Shown here: piece by piece, positions 31,899 to 35,292 of the stretch
How positions within the stretch are numbered: position 1 is the first letter of the stretch
How the letters are laid out: each line of letters starts with the position of its first letter
Assembly: GCA_002751075.1 (NCBI GenBank)
Contig: NAOQ01000275.1
Location: 52,607-87,898, forward strand
Source: Ichthyophonus hoferi
Taxonomy: Eukaryota > Opisthokonta > Ichthyosporea > Ichthyophonida > Ichthyophonidae
DNA: 35,292 nt
Reading direction: 5' to 3'
Program-made: the position numbers and the translations under genes
Notes under the pieces: generated by a model
Seen by the model: only the letters and a program-made list of their open reading frames with translations
Told to the model about the DNA's origin: nothing
The model's database searches: none

Positions 31899-34790
31899 CT
31901 TTGAGCTCATCCTCATGTGCAGTGATTAGGTCTGAAAGGAGAGGAATAAATGTTAGATCATACACTGAAAGGCATATAGTGCATGTTCATAAGATATACA
32001 ATAGGGGATATAATATAATACGGGATATAATATAATACGGGATATAATATGAGATATAATACAGGACATGATACCGGATATAATATGGGATATAATATGA
32101 GATACAATACGGGATATAATATGGGATATAATATAGGATACAATACGGGATATAATATAGGATATAATATGGAATATACTACGGGATATAATATGGGATA
32201 TAATATGGGATATCCAGACCTACTCATCTACAAGCACATATACAAACACCATATCTTTCTCCATCTTCCATCTCCATCCACTTACCATCCATTCGGCGCT
32301 GCTGTGTCCTTGTGAGTGGTCCAGATAATTCTAATGTTGCCCAATCAATTGACCCATCTCCTGATGACGTCATATCTGATATTGTTGCAGTTATCTGATC
32401 CACTACTTTCGTTTTATTGCCTGTTATTATTGGCTCAATCACAGTTTGTTTTCCTTCGTCACTTTCATTGGAGATACCCCTTGGTTTCTCCCTATCGTTG
32501 GGAGCCATGGACGATGCTACACTTGATTTTATTGGAGGATTGGAAACTATTTTATGAAGACGTTCAACCGGATTCGAAAATTCTTGTTTATTGGATTTTT
32601 GTTTTTGTTTGAGCATATGTTAATGTTTTCGTTAGTGATTGGCCGAGATAAATATTATATCTACCGTAAATAAGCTGGACCAATTACCGACACATAAAAA
32701 TATAAACAAAAAATTTAATAGCTTAAGTACAATTGAAACTCAAAAAATTGAAGAAGATAAGTGAAAGTAGATAGCATTAAAAGCACGTAAAGAAAATATA
32801 GAGATACATATAAGGAGGCGAGTACACCCAAAAAAGGTAATGAATGAATAAATAAATTAATAAGCATCGCAACAGAATAATCAATAAAAGGTATATGGCA
32901 AGTAAGCCCAACTAGTAAGAGGTTCAAGGAGAAGTTATTGATTTATTTTTCATTCATTCTTTTAAGTGGTGGTGAAATTTTTTTAAATAAATAAACATGA
33001 TTGGCAAGTTAAAATATCTGAGCCAATAGTAAACCAAACATTTTCTTTCTTTCTCTCTCCTTCTACCATTCTATCTATATGGCTCTAACCTTATATTCAT
33101 ATACAGCCATATGTTTTTATCCATCCAATTATATCCCCCTATATTCTACATAACCCCAATCCTTACCTTTTAAATCCCACTTTTGCGACCTAGTGGTTCG
33201 TCTAGAGGGTGCCCATTCTAGTGTCCAATCAATTGCTTCCTCTTCCTCTCTTTTAATTGAAACCTTATGGGTGCGCCTTTCCTCTATTGGCCAAGTCCAA
33301 TAAATGTAAATATTAGTAAACATATGTATGTATGTATGTATAGATTTAGGTCCTTGCACATCAAAAAGTGGAATAAAAAAATAAAAACTTGGATATAATT
33401 GTACTTTCAAACTTAATACATAGAGATTATAAGTTATTATATAGAATAACGTTGTTTATTGGTTAGCTAAAATTTATTATACAATAGAGATTGGTCATAT
33501 ATTGCAGCACTGGTTAATTACATAGGCATAGAGAAACTATTGTGACATTAATAGTAGTTAATTGGTAAGCATTTACTAATTATACTTTTATATTTTCGTG
33601 TGCATAAAAACAAAAATATGAAATAGACAACAGAGATAAAATAGAAAAGCAAAGTGAAAAAGGTAGGACTTTTACTGATATCAAGGTTGTTATAGTTACT
33701 CATTTTTTTTTTGGGAGGTTTAATAATATCTGAGAGAATAAAAAAAAGATACGAATGTTCAATTTCACAAAAAAAAAAAGAAAAAAAAAAAAAGGAAAAA
33801 AAAAGAAAAGAAAAAAGCCCCTACATGTTTTTACACATATAAATATGCACACGCACATATATAGACATCATTACTATCTTTGTGCTCATCTCCTCCCTCT
33901 ACCCACCAACCTTCTATCTGTTTTCTCTTTGCTCTAGTCATAACAGGTGCAATTATTTGTTCCTCTGATAAATTATTTTCCTCGGTCTCGGGTGATGTTT
34001 TGTTTGACACTAAGGCTGGCGTTGACTTTTCTGCCCATCTTTTATTGGTTGTTAGGGATGACTTTATCGCATTTGTTTTTACTTCATCCTTTTCACTAGA
34101 GGAGCATCTTAGTTCATTTCCACGGTTGGGCGTAATGGATGACGTGTATGACCCTACACTTGATTTCATTGATCGAGGAGACGCTATTTTGGGTGGACGG
34201 CCAACTGGCCTGAAAGATTTCCGTTTTTTATCTGAAGTTTATTTATATGTATGTTGAAGTATTGGTTAGTGATTGGATAAACATAAACATTAGCATAATA
34301 TGATAGTGGACATTAGTAGTTTAGACCAATTGACAACACTGAATAAAATATTAAAAGAATACTTGCACACGGGCATAGAGATATATATACGTATTATGTA
34401 TTATATCTACAGACAAACTGCTAATACAAAATAAAAAAGACAATAGAAAGTGGAACTAAAAATGCTAAAGTAGGATAGCGATAGAAATATAAAAATATAT
34501 ATTATATGTCTGCATATATATGCATATATATCAATCTATGTATGTGTATAGTGATACCAATCGGTCTACCTTAGTTATATAATAACAACTTTAACCAATC
34601 ACATTATTAGGCCATATGGGTACATTGGCTACTCAAAAAGATAAAAACAATGCTAAAATAGACTATAAAACCAAAAATGATATGTATATAATAATAAAAA
34701 AGAATTAATGGTACTCCAAACAGTAGGAAATACCTGATTGGTTAGCAGTCGACGTACCCTTACCATTCTCTGACCGATCATTAAGAATCT
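31899..34790 (-). CDS. Unrecognised gene made of symmetric phase-1 exons with internal exon duplication (partial)
   Basis: Five minus-strand exons with good splice sites: 34790..34734 (57 nt), 34231..33911 (321), 33283..33167 (117), 32582..32286 (297) and 31931..31899 (33). Every one enters and leaves in phase 1 and is divisible by three. Their products are ILNDRSENGKGTSTANQS; DKKRKSFRPVGRPPKIAS... to VMTRAKRKQIE; a segment with EEEEAIDWTLEW and RRTTRSQKW; one with NPVERLHKIVS...IKSSVAS, GSIDWATLELSG and PLTRTQQRRMD; and DLITAHEDELK. The second and fourth align (PVGRPPKIASPR...KSSVGS with PVERLHKIVSNP...KSSVAS), and the third aligns with the end of the fourth. The similarity continues into the flanking intron DNA. 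The protein is charged, Ser/Thr-rich and likely disordered; VGRPPK resembles an AT-hook, hinting at a nuclear, DNA-binding protein. No family is recognised. The 5' end is not found and may lie beyond the window. The acceptor at 32582 has a poor pyrimidine tract, so that boundary is less sure. Confidence 0.6.
32003..32215 (+). repeat. 12-bp minisatellite (GGGATATAATAT)n
   Basis: About 17 to 18 units of a 12-bp motif with variants GGGATATAATAT, GGGATATAATAC and GAGATATAATAC. It lies in the intron between exons 32582..32286 and 31931..31899. Since 12 is divisible by three, frames on both strands stay open as four-residue repeats; these are shadows. Confidence 0.88.
33768..33817 (+). repeat. A-rich simple tract
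   Basis: About 50 bp of A runs broken by single G residues, in the intron left of exon 34231..33911. On the transcribed (minus) strand it is a T-rich tract ~95-145 nt after the exon's donor. Confidence 0.85.
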
Positions 34791-34997
34791 CTGTAGTAAA
34801 AAAGAATCTCTATGATTAATGGTGGGTTATATATCAAAATAAGCCAATAGTCTTTGGACTATTATATATATATAGATACACTTGTTTCCCTTTCCCTCTT
34901 CTTCTTCTAGTATAATACAATAGTATACTTATTAGACTATATATATAAATCTTTCTCTCTCTCTCTCTTTTTATATTTATATGTCAATGGTTATTTA

Positions 34998-35060
34998 CCT
35001 TATGCTATGCTATGCTATCCTACACTATCCTATCCTACTTTATCTTACATTACCCTACCA
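34998..35060 (+). repeat. Degenerate (CTATC)n pentanucleotide array
   Basis: TATGCTATGCTATGCTATCC followed by TACACTATCC-type units; another member of the pentanucleotide arrays seen in introns of this window. Confidence 0.7.
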
Positions 35061-35198
35061 TTGTAACAAGATAACAAAAACAAATATAGTTTCAAGATTG
35101 GCTTCTCTCGGTTGGTTGGTATTTGCTATTTGCTATTTGCTTTTAATTAAATCAAGACATAACCATATATTTAAATAGATATTTTGTACTAACTGCCT

Positions 35199-35292
35199 CC
35201 ATGTCTCTATCTATCGTTATGTCTCTATATATATCCATGTCTCTATCTATCGTTATGTCTCTATATATATCCATGTCTCTATCTATCGTTAT
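35199..35292 (+). repeat. 36-bp tandem repeat running off the window
   Basis: CCATGTCTCTATCTATCG starts at 35199, 35235 and 35271, each followed by TTATGTCTCTATATATAT. The two full units appear identical, and the third is cut by the window end, so the array length is unknown. Confidence 0.92.

Noticed and set aside
31958-32315. Repeat-coding frames YPIL and GYNM on opposite strands
   Set aside because: Both are shadows of the 12-bp minisatellite lying in an intron.
33755-33937. Lysine-rich frame from the A-rich tract
   Set aside because: Produced by the poly(A)-like simple repeat on the strand opposite the real exon.

Overview
The window is nuclear DNA of an AT-rich, intron-rich eukaryote. 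Genes are split by short-to-medium GT..AG introns (about 180 bp to 1.8 kb), and introns and intergenic DNA are full of simple repeats. The gene content (a PARP16-type ADP-ribosyltransferase with a C-terminal membrane anchor, a BPNT1-type nucleotidase, and a GATA factor with an animal/fungal-type C-X2-C-X17-C-X2-C finger) points to an opisthokont, most likely an animal or close relative. The species cannot be read from the sequence. I saw no rRNA, tRNA, CRISPR, viral or retroelement coding sequence.

Layout, left to right. 15-428: a large imperfect palindrome (foldback element). 1211-7164, minus: PARP16-like gene of at least six exons, whose introns hold two dispersed repeat families. 7165-8453: head-to-head spacer with a duplicated ~110 bp module and many GATA and CCAAT motifs. 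8454-9162, plus: a two-exon gene for an 86-residue single-pass membrane protein I do not recognise. 11122-14376, plus: five-exon TrmN6-like N6-adenine methyltransferase with an added cysteine-rich N-terminus. 14526-14806: second copy of a repeat also found in the PARP16-like gene. 16959-21856, plus: nine-exon BPNT1-like 3'(2'),5'-bisphosphate nucleotidase; a 601-bp N gap falls wholly inside one intron. 21857-26381: gene-poor. 26382-28110, plus: two-exon single-finger GATA factor. 28111-31210: gene-poor, with a 3 x 48 bp tandem repeat. 31899-34790 (possibly 31211 to beyond the window), minus: an unrecognised gene built from symmetric phase-1 exons, three of which are related by duplication. The last ~95 bp begin a 36-bp tandem repeat.

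The genes do not form one pathway: ER/stress ADP-ribosylation, RNA methylation, PAP (sulfur) metabolism and transcription are ordinary neighbours here. Splice phases were checked by hand: in the methyltransferase, nucleotidase and GATA genes every junction keeps frame and rebuilds a protein resembling its family. The strongest candidate for something undescribed is the minus-strand exon-duplicated gene at the right end. The small membrane protein is second.
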